A stretch of DNA of 64,000 nucleotides from Haloplanus sp. GTDB lineage: Archaea; Halobacteriota; Halobacteria; Halobacteriales; Haloferacaceae. The notes under the pieces are model-generated. The model was not told the DNA's origin. It ran no database searches and saw nothing but the letters and a program-made list of their open reading frames with translations. The stretch is from contig NZ_JAQCNJ010000025.1 in the NCBI RefSeq assembly GCF_028275055.1, positions 18,011-82,010 on the forward strand, read 5' to 3'. This document shows positions 25,319 to 33,922 of the stretch, in pieces. The position numbers and the translations under genes are program-made. How positions within the stretch are numbered: position 1 is the first letter of the stretch; each line of letters begins with the position of its first letter.

Positions 25319-26542
25319 ATGGGACGAGCTCATATCGTCGTGGCTCTGACCGTCGCTCTGGCTCTCGCTTCGGTCGTCGGAGTCGCGGGAACCGCGGTTG
25401 CACAGTCGGGTGAGACGGTTACAGTCACTGTTGCCGTCCGCGATTCGGCGGGTAACCCGATCAGCGACGCCGATATTGACGCCGAGTGGGACGGCGGCTC
25501 GACAACGGCGACAACCGCCGGGAACGGAAAGGCGTTCATCGACGTTCCCGAGGGCACGGAGGTGTCGGTCGAGGTGGAACACCCGCGGTACGTTCGGACC
25601 AGTCCGTACACCATCGCCGACGCGTCCGAACGCGAAGTCGAGGTCGAGGTGTTCCGAAAGAGCTCGGTGCGTCTTGAGGTGAGCGACGACGACGGCCCCG
25701 TCGGGAACGCGGAGGTACTGATCGAACGGGGAGGACTCGAGATAACGACGGGTACGACCGACTCGGACGGTGTGTACGAGTCGGATATCATCCAAGCGGG
25801 TGACTACCGGGTCACCATCCGCAAGCCCGGCTACTACACCGAGCAGAAGTCGCTCGAAATCGACGGCAACGTCACGAACCGGGTCGCCCTGCGGGCCGGC
25901 TCCGTCTCGGTTGACGTCACCGTCATCGACCCGCATTTCGACTCGCCGCGGTCGGTCAACGACGCCCAGGTGAATCTCACCGGGTTCGCGACATCGCGGA
26001 CCGGGCCGGACGGACGAACCGTTCTCGGCACGCCGGTCAACGTCCGGACGACACTACAGGTCGACAAGGAGGGCTACCGGGGCAAGTCCCGTGACGTGCG
26101 GATCGGGGAGTCGGATACGAACGTCACGGTCGAGATATCCCGGGAGCCGTCGCTCACCATCGAAGCGACAAACGAGCGTATCGTCACCGGCGAGCGAGTG
26201 CCGGTTGTGGTGGCGAACGCGTACGGCGAACCCGCGCCGGGGGTGACCATCACCCTCGACGGTGACACCGTCGGGACGACCGATACGGAAGGCGAGTTCG
26301 CGGCCCGAATCAACGAGTCCGGCGGCCACACGCTCCGGGCCACCGACGGTGGCGTCCGCTCGAACGAGGTCAGCGTCGAGGCCATCGCGCCGCCGGGCAG
26401 CGACACGGCGACCCCCGCCTCACCGACGCCCGACGCCACCGCGACGGCGGCGACCGAGACGGAGGCGGTTACCCCCGGGTTCACGGCCGTAATCGCCGTG
26501 TTTGCGCTTCTCTCGGCCGCGTTCCTCCTCCGGCGGCGCTAG
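25319..26542 (+). CDS. Secreted surface protein with carboxypeptidase-regulatory-like repeats and PGF-CTERM-like tail
   Basis: A 407-residue exported protein. The signal peptide is IVVALTVALALASVVGVAGTAVAQSG. The ectodomain contains repeated beta-sandwich modules of the carboxypeptidase-regulatory/CNA-B type (for example VTVAVRDSAGNPISDADIDAEW, VRLEVSDDDGPVGNAEVLIERGG, AGDYRVTIRKPGYYTEQK and PGVTITLDGDTVGTTDTEGEF). A Thr/Pro/Ala-rich linker precedes the C-terminal TPGFTAVIAVFALLSAAFLLRRR, a PGF-CTERM-like tripartite signal cleaved by an archaeosortase in haloarchaea. ATG 25319 lies about 28 bases after TATA-like GGTATTTTACA. Probably a lipid-anchored surface protein; ligand unknown. The stop shares CTAG with the convergent AlaX gene. 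Confidence 0.82.
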   Translation: MGRAHIVVALTVALALASVVGVAGTAVAQSGETVTVTVAVRDSAGNPISDADIDAEWDGGSTTATTAGNGKAFIDVPEGTEVSVEVEHPRYVRTSPYTIADASEREVEVEVFRKSSVRLEVSDDDGPVGNAEVLIERGGLEITTGTTDSDGVYESDIIQAGDYRVTIRKPGYYTEQKSLEIDGNVTNRVALRAGSVSVDVTVIDPHFDSPRSVNDAQVNLTGFATSRTGPDGRTVLGTPVNVRTTLQVDKEGYRGKSRDVRIGESDTNVTVEISREPSLTIEATNERIVTGERVPVVVANAYGEPAPGVTITLDGDTVGTTDTEGEFAARINESGGHTLRATDGGVRSNEVSVEAIAPPGSDTATPASPTPDATATAATETEAVTPGFTAVIAVFALLSAAFLLRRR

Positions 26543-27747
26543 TCGCGTAGCGCGTCGACGACCGTCTCCGGGTCGGCGTCGAGGCCGCCACCCTGTGCGA
26601 ACGTCGGCCCGCCACCGCCGCAGCCGCCGAACCGGTCGGTCAACTCGTCGACGACGTCGTCCGCGTCGGTCCCGGCGTCGTCCGTCGTTGCGACGACCAC
26701 GTATGGGGTGTCCGTCTCCCCGACGACCGCGACCACGTCGGCGTCGGCGTCGTCGCCGTCGCCGACCCGGTCCTGAACGGCGTCGTCGACCTCGTTGGGG
26801 CCGAAGTCAGTGACGGTCCCGACACGCCGGCGGTCGCCGTTGGCCTCGACCGTTCGGAGCGTGGACAGACGCGCGTCGAGCACCTCGGATTTGTACGCCG
26901 CGCACTCGGCTTCGAGGGCGTCGCGGTCGGCCCGCAGGTCGGAAACGGCATCGGGCAGGTCGGCCGCGTTCGTCCCGAGGGCACGCGAGGCGTCGAGGGC
27001 GGCCCGGTGGAGCGTCGCCCGGCGCTCGATGGCCGTCGGGCCGACGGCGAACTCGACGCGCGTGAGGCCCTCGCCGGGGTTCGACCGGCGCAGCACCGAC
27101 ACGGGGCCGATCTCTCGGGTGTTCGAGACGTGTGTCCCGCCACAGGCCGCCACGTCCCAGCCGGCGACCTCGACGAGACGGACGGTGTCGGCGTTGTCCA
27201 TCACACCCTCCTCGGTTTTGGTGTTGAACGCGACGTCGTCGCGGGCGCGGGCCTCCTCAACCGGCACCCGCTCCCACGAGACGGGGCGGGAGTCCCACAC
27301 CGCCTGGTTGGTGAGGCGTTCGAGTGTCACCAAGGTGTCGTCGTCGATGTCGGTGGCGGTGGCGAAGTCGACCCGGACTTTCTCCTCGTCGATGCCGAAC
27401 CCGCCGTAGCCAGGATCCTCGAGGAGCCGCCGGCCCGCGCCGTAAAGGAGATGACTTGCGGTGTGTGCGCGGGTACAGTATGTACGGAAGTCGTCGTCAA
27501 CGACACCGAGAACCGTCTCGCCGGTGTCTGCGTCGGGAACCTCGGCGAGATGGTGGACAACGGCGTCGCCGTCGGCCTGCACGTCGGCCACGGGGACGCC
27601 GGCGAGGGTTCCGCGATCCGCGGGTTGGCCGCCGCTTTCGGCATAGAAATATGTCCGGTCGAGAACGACCGCCCGGCCGTCGTCGAGGCGGCTGATGGTC
27701 GCTTCGAACTCCCGTACCTCGGGGTCGTCGGGCGCACGCGTCTGCAT
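26539..27747 (-). CDS. alaX: Alanyl-tRNA editing protein AlaX-like, with DHHA1 domain
   Basis: A 402-residue stand-alone homologue of the AlaRS editing region that hydrolyses mischarged Ser- or Gly-tRNA-Ala. The second-additional domain carries both zinc/catalytic motifs, CTRAHTASHLLY and DVAACGGTHVSNT, after FYAESGGQPADRG. A central helical region follows, then a DHHA1-like C-terminus with FGGCGGGGPTFAQGGG. This length equals the long AlaX type (AlaX-L). ATG 27747 (MQTRAPDDPEVREFEATISRL) is used; the track start adds unrelated residues. It is the last gene of a minus-strand run from the DRG GTPase. Confidence 0.9.
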   Translation of the reverse strand: MQTRAPDDPEVREFEATISRLDDGRAVVLDRTYFYAESGGQPADRGTLAGVPVADVQADGDAVVHHLAEVPDADTGETVLGVVDDDFRTYCTRAHTASHLLYGAGRRLLEDPGYGGFGIDEEKVRVDFATATDIDDDTLVTLERLTNQAVWDSRPVSWERVPVEEARARDDVAFNTKTEEGVMDNADTVRLVEVAGWDVAACGGTHVSNTREIGPVSVLRRSNPGEGLTRVEFAVGPTAIERRATLHRAALDASRALGTNAADLPDAVSDLRADRDALEAECAAYKSEVLDARLSTLRTVEANGDRRRVGTVTDFGPNEVDDAVQDRVGDGDDADADVVAVVGETDTPYVVVATTDDAGTDADDVVDELTDRFGGCGGGGPTFAQGGGLDADPETVVDALRD

Positions 27748-27784
27748 GGCCGGTGGTCGGACGCCCGAGCGATAAAACCGTTCC

Positions 27785-28336
27785 CTACTCGTCGACGAGG
27801 TCGATACCCAGTCGGTCCGCGACGGCGCGGACGACCGACCCGCCGACACCGGCGCGGGCCGCACGACCCTGTTCGAGGGCGAGAACGTCGTCCTCGTCGG
27901 CGTCGACCGCTGTTGCGAGTTCCGCGAGGGTGAGGCCCGCCTCCTGTCTGGCTGTCTCTACCCGGTCGCCGTACCCCGAGATGAGGTACGGAAGGCGGTC
28001 GTCCTCGTAGTTGGTCCCCTCCTCCTCCCAGTTTTTCGTGTCGCTCTTGGCGGCGTCGTGCATGCGGGCGGTGTTCTGGGCCGCGCGCTTTCGCCGGCTG
28101 GGTTCGTCGGCGTCGGTTCGTGACCCCGACGACCCGGACCCGGACCCGGAACCCGACCCCCGGCCACCGGCCCCGCCGTTGCCGCCGGAGTCGTCGTGAG
28201 GCGTGCAGTCCGAGCAGACGAGTAGGTTCGCGCCGGCGACGTTCGCCCGTTCGAGGTTCGACGTCTCGTAGCCACAGAGTTCGCAGGCGTCGCCGTCGCC
28301 GCCGCCCCGATCGGGGCCGGTCGAGTATTTCGTCAT
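27785..28336 (-). CDS. Multiprotein bridging factor aMBF1
   Basis: A 183-residue archaeal MBF1 homologue. The N-terminal zinc ribbon is DACELCGYETSNLERANVAGANLLVCSDC (CxxC...CxxC), followed by a Gly/Ser-rich linker (GGNGGAGGRGSGSGSGSGSSGSR) and the basic region EPSRRKRAAQNTARM. The conserved core then leads to a Cro/C1-type helix-turn-helix, RQEAGLTLAELATAVDADEDDVLALEQGRAA. Archaeal MBF1 associates with the 30S ribosome and may link translation and transcription. ATG 28336 (MTKYSTGPDRGGG) is preferred because the zinc ribbon starts soon after. Confidence 0.9.
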   Translation of the reverse strand: MTKYSTGPDRGGGDGDACELCGYETSNLERANVAGANLLVCSDCTPHDDSGGNGGAGGRGSGSGSGSGSSGSRTDADEPSRRKRAAQNTARMHDAAKSDTKNWEEEGTNYEDDRLPYLISGYGDRVETARQEAGLTLAELATAVDADEDDVLALEQGRAARAGVGGSVVRAVADRLGIDLVDE

Positions 28337-28385
28337 ACAACGATGTACTCGGTCGTGGTATTTTAACTCCCGGTCCTGTGCGGGA

Positions 28386-29171
28386 TCACTCCGGGAACAA
28401 CGGCGGCGACAGGCTCTCGCGTTCGATGAGTTCGATTTCGTGGCCGTCCTGATCCGTCGTGAACGCGTACATATCGTCACACGAGGCGGGGTCGCGATAG
28501 TCGGCCGCCCCCCGTTCCATCAGCCGCGACCAGTCGTCGTGGAGACCGTCGACCCGGACACAGAGATGCCCCCAGGCGTCGCCCATCTCGTAACTCCGGC
28601 CGTCGTAGTTGTAGGTGAGTTCGACCGACATCGCCTCCGGTGGCGCGCCCGCGGGGTCGGTGAAGTAGTTGGCGAAGGTGTCCGACTCCCAGCGGCCGGC
28701 GGGAACGTGTCCGAACTTCCGGACCCAGAAGCCGAGGGCGGCGTCGGCGTCCTCGACGCGGATCATGGTGTGGTCGAGGCTCCAGCGTGCGCCGTGGTCG
28801 CGTTCGACGAGTTCGACCTCGTGGCCGTCCGGATCCGTCACGAACGCGTACCCACCGCCACAGGAGTCGGGGTCGCGGTAGTCCTCGACGCCCGCATCCA
28901 TCAACTCCGCGTACGCATCGTACACGTCGTCGACACGGACGGCGATGTGGCCCCACGCGTCGCCCATCTCGTTGGGGCCACCGTCGTGGTTGTGGGTGAG
29001 TTCCAACATCGCACCATCGTCGTGCATGGCTTCGGGGCCGAGGTAGACGATGGTGAAGTCGTCGGCCTCCCAGCGGTCCTTCTCCTCGTAGTCGAGATGC
29101 GACCGGTACCAGTCGAGCGAGTCGTCGAGGTCGGCGACTCGCATCATTACATGATCGAGTGTGCCGGACAT
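28386..29171 (-). CDS. VOC-family protein with two glyoxalase-like domains
   Basis: A 261-residue tandem duplication of the vicinal-oxygen-chelate fold. Domain 1 (about 1-123) begins LDHVMMRVADLDDSLDWYRSHL and domain 2 (about 132-254) begins LDHTMIRVEDADAALGFWVRKFG. Each carries parallel segments (AMLELTHNHDG / MSVELTYNYDG, EMGDAWGHIAVRVDD / EMGDAWGHLCVRVDG, DPDGHEVELVERD / DQDGHEIELIERE), giving the His and Glu metal ligands typical of glyoxalase I. It probably acts on an aldehyde or thiol adduct such as methylglyoxal, or serves as an aromatic dioxygenase; this is inferred from the fold only. It is in a minus-strand cluster with short gaps. Confidence 0.88.
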   Translation of the reverse strand: MSGTLDHVMMRVADLDDSLDWYRSHLDYEEKDRWEADDFTIVYLGPEAMHDDGAMLELTHNHDGGPNEMGDAWGHIAVRVDDVYDAYAELMDAGVEDYRDPDSCGGGYAFVTDPDGHEVELVERDHGARWSLDHTMIRVEDADAALGFWVRKFGHVPAGRWESDTFANYFTDPAGAPPEAMSVELTYNYDGRSYEMGDAWGHLCVRVDGLHDDWSRLMERGAADYRDPASCDDMYAFTTDQDGHEIELIERESLSPPLFPE

Positions 29172-29219
29172 ACGCGGTTCGAGAACGGGCGCGCCGAAAA
29201 GCGTACCGTTCGGTCCCGG

Positions 29220-29654
29220 TCACCCCTTCTCGGCGAACGGGCGGGTGTACACCACCCACGCGACGACGAGGCAGGCAACGGCCCCCAGCGGCCACGCCGC
29301 CCGGTCGGGCTGAAACGAGAACCCGCGTGCGAGGCTCATCTGCGCGACGGCCGCGGCGACGAGAAGTCCAGCCGTCACGCGGCGGTCCTCGCGGCCGACG
29401 ACCCGGCCTGCGATGGCGCTTGCAAGCGCGAGGAGATAACAGCCGACCGAGAGCGGCCACGCGAGAATGTACGACGGCAGTCCCATCGTATACCGGAACA
29501 GAAAGTCCCAGAGAAAGGCGACGCCGAAGGGATCGGTGTTGAGCAGTCCCCACGCGAAAACGTACGTCGGCGGGCGACCGCCGGTGAACGTCTGGATCGA
29601 CCACGGCACCGCGAGGAGGGCGAGCATCGCCGCGAGCGTCGGGCGGTCGGTCAC
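29220..29654 (-). CDS. TIGR04206-like small membrane protein
   Basis: A 144-residue protein with four predicted helices (LAAMLALLAVPWSIQTF, VAFLWDFLFRYTMGLPSYILAWPLSVGCYLLALASAIAG, VTAGLLVAAAVAQMSLARGFSF and LGAVACLVVAWVVYTRPF). The motif set GGRPPTYVFAWGLLN, LPSYILAWPLS and GFSF resembles the haloarchaeal TIGR04206 family of unknown function; this is from memory. It starts four bases after the DRG GTPase stop on the same strand, so co-expression is likely. Confidence 0.72.
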   Translation of the reverse strand: MTDRPTLAAMLALLAVPWSIQTFTGGRPPTYVFAWGLLNTDPFGVAFLWDFLFRYTMGLPSYILAWPLSVGCYLLALASAIAGRVVGREDRRVTAGLLVAAAVAQMSLARGFSFQPDRAAWPLGAVACLVVAWVVYTRPFAEKG

Positions 29655-29658
29655 CGGT

Positions 29659-30771
29659 CTACCGTCGGGCGACGACGCGCATCACGTCCTCGTCGTGTAG
29701 TTCGTGGTCGCGGCCGACCTGTTGTTCGTCATGCTGTGCGCTCGACCCGGTGACGCGGGCGAAGCGGAACCGCTCGTCGAGCGTTCCGCCGAGTTTGGAG
29801 AGGGCGTCGCTGACGGTGTGTTCGTCGCGCCGGAGAACGAGGGGCTCCTCGTAGTCGACGCCTCGGCTCGGCTTGTCCATGTACACGCGGATGAGTCCGA
29901 GGGCGTCCCAAATCTCGTCTTTGAGGGCGTCGAGCCCACGCTCTTCCTCGGCGCTGATGAAGATCACGTCCTCCGGGTCGAGGCCGTGGTCGCGGAGCTC
30001 CTTTTTCACCGTCGGGAGGTAGTCGGTGTCGATCAGATCGGCCTTGTTGACCGCGACGATCGAGGGGAGGTACACGCGGTTGTCCTGAATCCCGTCGATG
30101 AGTTCGTCGATGGTGCAGTCGCCACGGATCGTCACGTCGGCGTTGACGTAGCCGTGTTCCCGTAGAACGCTCTTTACCGTGTTCTCGTCGAGTTCGACGT
30201 TGTCCGTGGTGGTGACACGCAGGCCGCCCTTGCCGGTCTTGTTGATCGAGAGATTTGGCGGTGACGTATCGAGGCGGACCTTGTTTGCGTACAGTTCCTC
30301 GCGGAGGCGGTCGTACTGTTGGATCTCGAACACCGAGAGGAGAAAGACGACGAGGTCGGTCGTCCGCACGACCGACAACACCTCCTGTCCGCCGCCGCGG
30401 CCGCCGGCGGCGCCTTCGATAAGCCCCGGCACGTCGAGGACCTGGATGTTCCCGCCGTTGTGTTTGAGCATCCCGGGGTTGACATCGAGGGTCGTGAACT
30501 CGTACTCGCCGACCTCGCTTTCGGCGTTCGTGAGGGCGTTGAGCAGGGTCGACTTGCCGACGCTGGGAAATCCAACCAGTCCGACCGTCGCGTCGCCGGT
30601 CTTCTCGACGGCGTACCCCTGCCCGCCACCGGAGGAGGCCTGGCGTTCGAGCTTCTCCTTTTTTTCCGCGAGCTTCGCCTTCAGCCGACCGATGTGCTGT
30701 TCGGTCGACTTGTTGTACGGCGTCTCGGCGATCTCCTCACGGAGGTCCTCGATCTCCTCCTCCAAACCCAT
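29659..30771 (-). CDS. drg: DRG-family GTPase (Obg/TGS)
   Basis: A 370-residue Obg-class GTPase, archaeal DRG type, associated with ribosomes and translation. The order is an N-terminal helix-turn-helix segment (EEEIEDLREEIAETPYNKSTEQHIGRLKAKLAEKKEKLER), the G1 loop GLVGFPSVGKSTLLNALTNAES, G2/G3 TTLDVNPGMLKHNGGNIQVLDVPGLIEGAAGGRGGGQEVLSVVRTTDLVV, NKAD-type VAVNKADLID, ISAEEERGLD, and a C-terminal TGS domain ending with the basic arginines. Full length. ATG 30771 (MGLEEEIEDL) is the conserved start. It heads a minus-strand gene run. Confidence 0.94.
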   Translation of the reverse strand: MGLEEEIEDLREEIAETPYNKSTEQHIGRLKAKLAEKKEKLERQASSGGGQGYAVEKTGDATVGLVGFPSVGKSTLLNALTNAESEVGEYEFTTLDVNPGMLKHNGGNIQVLDVPGLIEGAAGGRGGGQEVLSVVRTTDLVVFLLSVFEIQQYDRLREELYANKVRLDTSPPNLSINKTGKGGLRVTTTDNVELDENTVKSVLREHGYVNADVTIRGDCTIDELIDGIQDNRVYLPSIVAVNKADLIDTDYLPTVKKELRDHGLDPEDVIFISAEEERGLDALKDEIWDALGLIRVYMDKPSRGVDYEEPLVLRRDEHTVSDALSKLGGTLDERFRFARVTGSSAQHDEQQVGRDHELHDEDVMRVVARR

Positions 30772-30886
30772 TACCCGACGTTCCGCCGTCGCCGTCGAAA
30801 AACCTGTTCTTTCGTATTGGCTCGACCACCACGGCGAGCGACCGGCCGGCCGAACACCGGCACCGGTGTCTCGGTTCCGGGTCGGC

Positions 30887-30939
30887 GGTGACACCCCGTA
30901 ACGTCAGATCGGGTGCGAGACAGCGCCCGGAGTGTCACC
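30887..30939. other. Inverted repeat in the DRG-oxidase intergenic region
   Basis: The gap 30772-31138 (367 bases) contains divergent promoters and no gene I can support. Within it, GGTGACAC (30887-30894) and GTGTCACC (30932-30939) are perfect 8-base inverted arms, enclosing a 37-base region. It could fold as an RNA stem or bind a regulator. Nothing else stands out. Confidence 0.3.
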
Positions 30940-31138
30940 CCTGTGGGTCGCTCGTCCGGGCCGGGAACCCCTGACCGCCTTCGCGATCACGGTGTTTGCG
31001 GCCGGCAAGGCTCCTCGCACCACCGGGAGCCCGACCGAAACCGAAGGGCTCGGTCGGTCTTCGAACCACGTGGCGCCGACATCGCGTGATCGAGCGGCGT
31101 GTCGACACGTTTTCTACGGTCGCTTGCGTAGGTCGTGT

Positions 31139-31501
31139 ATGGACGAGCAACCGGGGTTGAGCGATCAGTATCGGCGGGCGAGTCCGTGGCCGTTGTTCGT
31201 CGCGTTGGGCATCCCGATCGCCGAGGTCGGCATCCTGTTTGACGTCTTCGCCGTCGCCGTCGCCGGCCTGCTCTTGTTCTGTGGGAGTGTGACGGGCATG
31301 CTCCGCGAATCGGGGTACGCAGAAACCCCGTGGCGGCCCCTCGGCGCGTTCGCAATCCTGCTCTTTGTCGTCGGCGGGACGCTCGCGTTCACCGACGTGA
31401 ATCTCGTGACGCGAGGGTACGCCATCATCACGGCTGGGGGCCTCTTGGCCGCCGCCGGAATCGGGGGGGAACTGTTCGTTCCGAAAAGAGAGGCGGTCTG
31501 A
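31139..31501 (+). CDS. Small membrane protein of the oxidase locus (DUF7541-like)
   Basis: A 120-residue protein (MDEQPGLSDQYRRASPWPLFVALG) with four hydrophobic stretches: PLFVALGIPIAEVGILFDVFAVAVAGLLLFCGSVTGML, PLGAFAILLFVVGGTLAFTDV and YAIITAGGLLAAAGIGGELF. The N-terminal LSDQYRRASPWPLFVALG pattern resembles a haloarchaeal family found beside cytochrome oxidase genes (I believe DUF7541; not verified). It precedes the 31574 and coxA genes on the same strand and may help oxidase assembly. Confidence 0.68.
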   Translation: MDEQPGLSDQYRRASPWPLFVALGIPIAEVGILFDVFAVAVAGLLLFCGSVTGMLRESGYAETPWRPLGAFAILLFVVGGTLAFTDVNLVTRGYAIITAGGLLAAAGIGGELFVPKREAV

Positions 31502-31573
31502 CAGCGCGTGTCGGTTGTAGAAGGTTGTGGAGCGATGAAAACCTATTTGTCCGGGGTGTGCTATGAAGCAACC

Positions 31574-31867
31574 ATGGCGAAGACCGTGTTCGACAAGGAG
31601 ATGTTCCTCGATCTGGTGGTGAATTTCATCCCGCTGTTCATCCTCCTGTTTTTCATCGTCGGATACACCGTATACAACCCGTTCGGAATCGACACGACGT
31701 TCAGGAGCCTCCAGTACGCCCTGATCGTGACGCCGTTCATCATGCTGACCATCCTCACGTACCTGTCGGCAAAGGCAATCGGAACGAGCGAGCGGGACGC
31801 GCCGGTGTACCTGCCGGGCGGCGCGACGGTCGACGGTGCCGAACCGGTCGAAGAACACGAGGAGTAG
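31574..31867 (+). CDS. Small membrane protein of the oxidase locus (DUF6684-like)
   Basis: A 97-residue protein (MAKTVFDKEMFLDLVVNFIPLFILLFFIVGYTVYNPFG) with two membrane helices, the second being ALIVTPFIMLTILTYLSAKAI, and an acidic tail GAEPVEEHEE. It lies just before coxA, and a TATA-like ACCTATTTG about 27 bases before ATG 31574 suggests its own leaderless transcript. I recall similar proteins (DUF6684) at haloarchaeal oxidase loci. A small structural or assembly subunit is possible. Confidence 0.7.
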   Translation: MAKTVFDKEMFLDLVVNFIPLFILLFFIVGYTVYNPFGIDTTFRSLQYALIVTPFIMLTILTYLSAKAIGTSERDAPVYLPGGATVDGAEPVEEHEE

Positions 31868-31916
31868 TCCGGCGATCCGCGTGCGGTCCGGCGGCCGATG
31901 GGTCGTGGCGCACCCG

Positions 31917-31927
31917 AATATTTCTTA
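31917..31927 (+). promoter_or_regulatory. TATA element for coxA
   Basis: AATATTTCTTA is centred about 30 bases upstream of the coxA ATG at 31952, in otherwise GC-rich sequence. Confidence 0.5.
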
Positions 31928-31951
31928 ACCCTGGGTTCCTGAGCACTTCCC

Positions 31952-33733
31952 ATGCAAATCACCGGACAGTTGGCGTTGACGGTGGTCATGGGGTTGTTCC
32001 TCGTGGTCATCGCCGCGTGGCTCGCGCAGATCGAGGACTGGCGGTCGTACACGCCGATCGGGAGCGGCGGGGCGACCGGCGAGTCGGGGTACGTGTCGAA
32101 GGAAAAGCCGGCCGGAATCAGTCGCTGGCTGACAACAGTCGATCACAAGGACATCGGCCTGTTGTACGGTGCCTACGGCGTGATCGCGTTTGTCGTCGGC
32201 GGTCTGATGATCATGCTCATGCGGATCGAACTGCTCGATCCGGAGATGACGCTCCTGTCGAACTCGTTCTACAACTCCCTGTTGACGAGTCACGGGATCA
32301 CTATGCTGTTCCTGTTCGGGACGCCGATCATCGCGGCGTTCGCGAACTATCTCGTCCCGCTTCTCATCGGTGCGGATGATATGGCCTTCCCCCGGATCAA
32401 CGCCATCGCTTTCTGGCTGCTTCCCCCCGGCGCTTTGCTCATCTGGGCCGGCTTCTTCCCGCTTGGGGACATCGTTCCCGCCCAGACCGCGTGGACGCTG
32501 TACACGCCGTTGTCAGCGGGCGTCGGCGGCGGAAGTCAGGCCAACGCCGGCGTCGACCTGATGATCCTCGGTCTCCATCTCACCGGCGTCTCGGCGACGA
32601 TGGGGTCGATCAACTTTATCGCGACCATTCTCACCGAACGCGGCGAGAAGGTGACGTGGGCCAACCTCGACATCTTCTCGTGGACGATTCTCACCCAGTC
32701 GGGGCTGATTCTCTTTGCGTTCCCGCTGCTGGGGAGCGCGCTGATCATGCTCCTGCTTGACCGGAACCTCGGGACGACCTTCTTCGCCATTGAGGCCGGG
32801 GGGACGATGCTGTGGCAACACCTGTTCTGGTTCTTCGGCCACCCGGAGGTGTATATCCTGGTCCTCCCGCCGATGGGCATCGTCAGTTACGTGCTCCCAC
32901 GGTTCTCCGGGCGACGGCTGTTCGGGTTCAAATTCGTCGTCTACTCCACGCTCGCCATCGGTGTGCTTTCCTACGGCGTCTGGGCCCACCACATGTTCGC
33001 GACGGGGATGGATCCCCGCCTGCGTGCCTCGTTCATGGCGGTGTCACTCGCTATCGCCATCCCGTCGGCGGTGAAGACGTTCAACTGGATCACCACCATG
33101 TGGAACGGGCGGGTTCGGCTGACGACGCCGATGTTGTTCTGTGTCGGCTTCATCTCGAACTTCATCCTCGGCGGCGTCACCGGTGTCTTTCTGGCGTCGA
33201 TCCCGGTCGATCTGGTGCTCCACGACACGTACTACGTCGTCGGCCACTTCCACTACATCGTCATGGGAGCCATCGCATTCGCCGGATTCGCCGGGCTCTA
33301 CTACTGGTTCCCGATGTTCACCGGGCGGATGTATCAGCGCCGCCTCGGGAAGATCCACTTCTGGACGTGGATGATCGGGTCGAACATCACGTTCTTCGCG
33401 ATGATCGTCCTGGGCTACGGCGGGATGCCCCGTCGGTACGCAACGTACCTGCCGCAGTTCGCGACCTTCCACCAGGTGGCGACGCTCGGCGCGGTGCTGA
33501 TGTTCATCGGCGGTCTCGTCTGGACCTACAACTTCGTCGTCTCGTGGCTGGAAGGTCCCAAGGTCCAAGACGGTGACCCGTGGAACCTCCGCGAGGACGG
33601 CATGTACACCAACGAGTGGCAGTGGTTCGAGAACAAACAGGAGACGGCCCTCGCCGACGGCGGCGACGAGGAAGAAGCGGTCACGGACGGTGGCACGACC
33701 GAGGCCGAGGCCGAAGCCGAAGCCGAGGACTGA
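31952..33733 (+). CDS. coxA: Cytochrome c oxidase subunit I (haem-copper oxidase)
   Basis: A 593-residue catalytic subunit of a type A haem-copper oxygen reductase that reduces O2 to water and pumps protons across the membrane. After an extra N-terminal helix (LALTVVMGLFLVVIAAWLAQI), the canonical 12-helix core has SHGITMLFLFGTPIIAAFANYLVPL (haem a ligand His), FGHPEVYILVLPPMG (CuB His, the His-Tyr crosslink and the D-channel Glu), AHHMFATGMDP (CuB His pair), SAVKTFNWITTMW, and HDTYYVVGHFHYIVMGA (haem a3 and a ligands). The acidic C-terminal tail (GGDEEEAVTDGGTTEAEAEAEAED) is haloarchaeal. No coxB is in the window; small membrane proteins flank it. Confidence 0.96.
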   Translation: MQITGQLALTVVMGLFLVVIAAWLAQIEDWRSYTPIGSGGATGESGYVSKEKPAGISRWLTTVDHKDIGLLYGAYGVIAFVVGGLMIMLMRIELLDPEMTLLSNSFYNSLLTSHGITMLFLFGTPIIAAFANYLVPLLIGADDMAFPRINAIAFWLLPPGALLIWAGFFPLGDIVPAQTAWTLYTPLSAGVGGGSQANAGVDLMILGLHLTGVSATMGSINFIATILTERGEKVTWANLDIFSWTILTQSGLILFAFPLLGSALIMLLLDRNLGTTFFAIEAGGTMLWQHLFWFFGHPEVYILVLPPMGIVSYVLPRFSGRRLFGFKFVVYSTLAIGVLSYGVWAHHMFATGMDPRLRASFMAVSLAIAIPSAVKTFNWITTMWNGRVRLTTPMLFCVGFISNFILGGVTGVFLASIPVDLVLHDTYYVVGHFHYIVMGAIAFAGFAGLYYWFPMFTGRMYQRRLGKIHFWTWMIGSNITFFAMIVLGYGGMPRRYATYLPQFATFHQVATLGAVLMFIGGLVWTYNFVVSWLEGPKVQDGDPWNLREDGMYTNEWQWFENKQETALADGGDEEEAVTDGGTTEAEAEAEAED

Positions 33734-33756
33734 GGCCGCGAGGGGTTCGGAAGTTT

Positions 33757-33840
33757 CTAAACCGCGAGCAGGATTCCGGTTGCGAACATCAGAAGTGCGA
33801 TCCCTCCGAGGATGAGTCCGAGGAGGTCCGTGTTGCTCAT
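33757..33840 (-). CDS. 27-residue membrane microprotein convergent to coxA
   Basis: This ORF is too short for the track. The reverse strand reads MSNTDLLGLILGGIALLMFA then TGILLAV and TAG: a single membrane helix with a short polar N-terminus. It lies in the 189-base gap between coxA and the 33923 gene, antisense to both, with ATG complement at 33838-33840. Codons look haloarchaeal. Tiny single-helix proteins commonly accompany terminal oxidases, so it could be an oxidase accessory subunit, but function is unproven. Confidence 0.6.
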   Translation of the reverse strand: MSNTDLLGLILGGIALLMFATGILLAV

Positions 33841-33922
33841 ATCTCAGGTCACGACGCGTACGGGCAAAGGCCCATCGATCGGAATGGAAAACGCTAATCC
33901 GTCGGCTCACGCATGTGACGAC

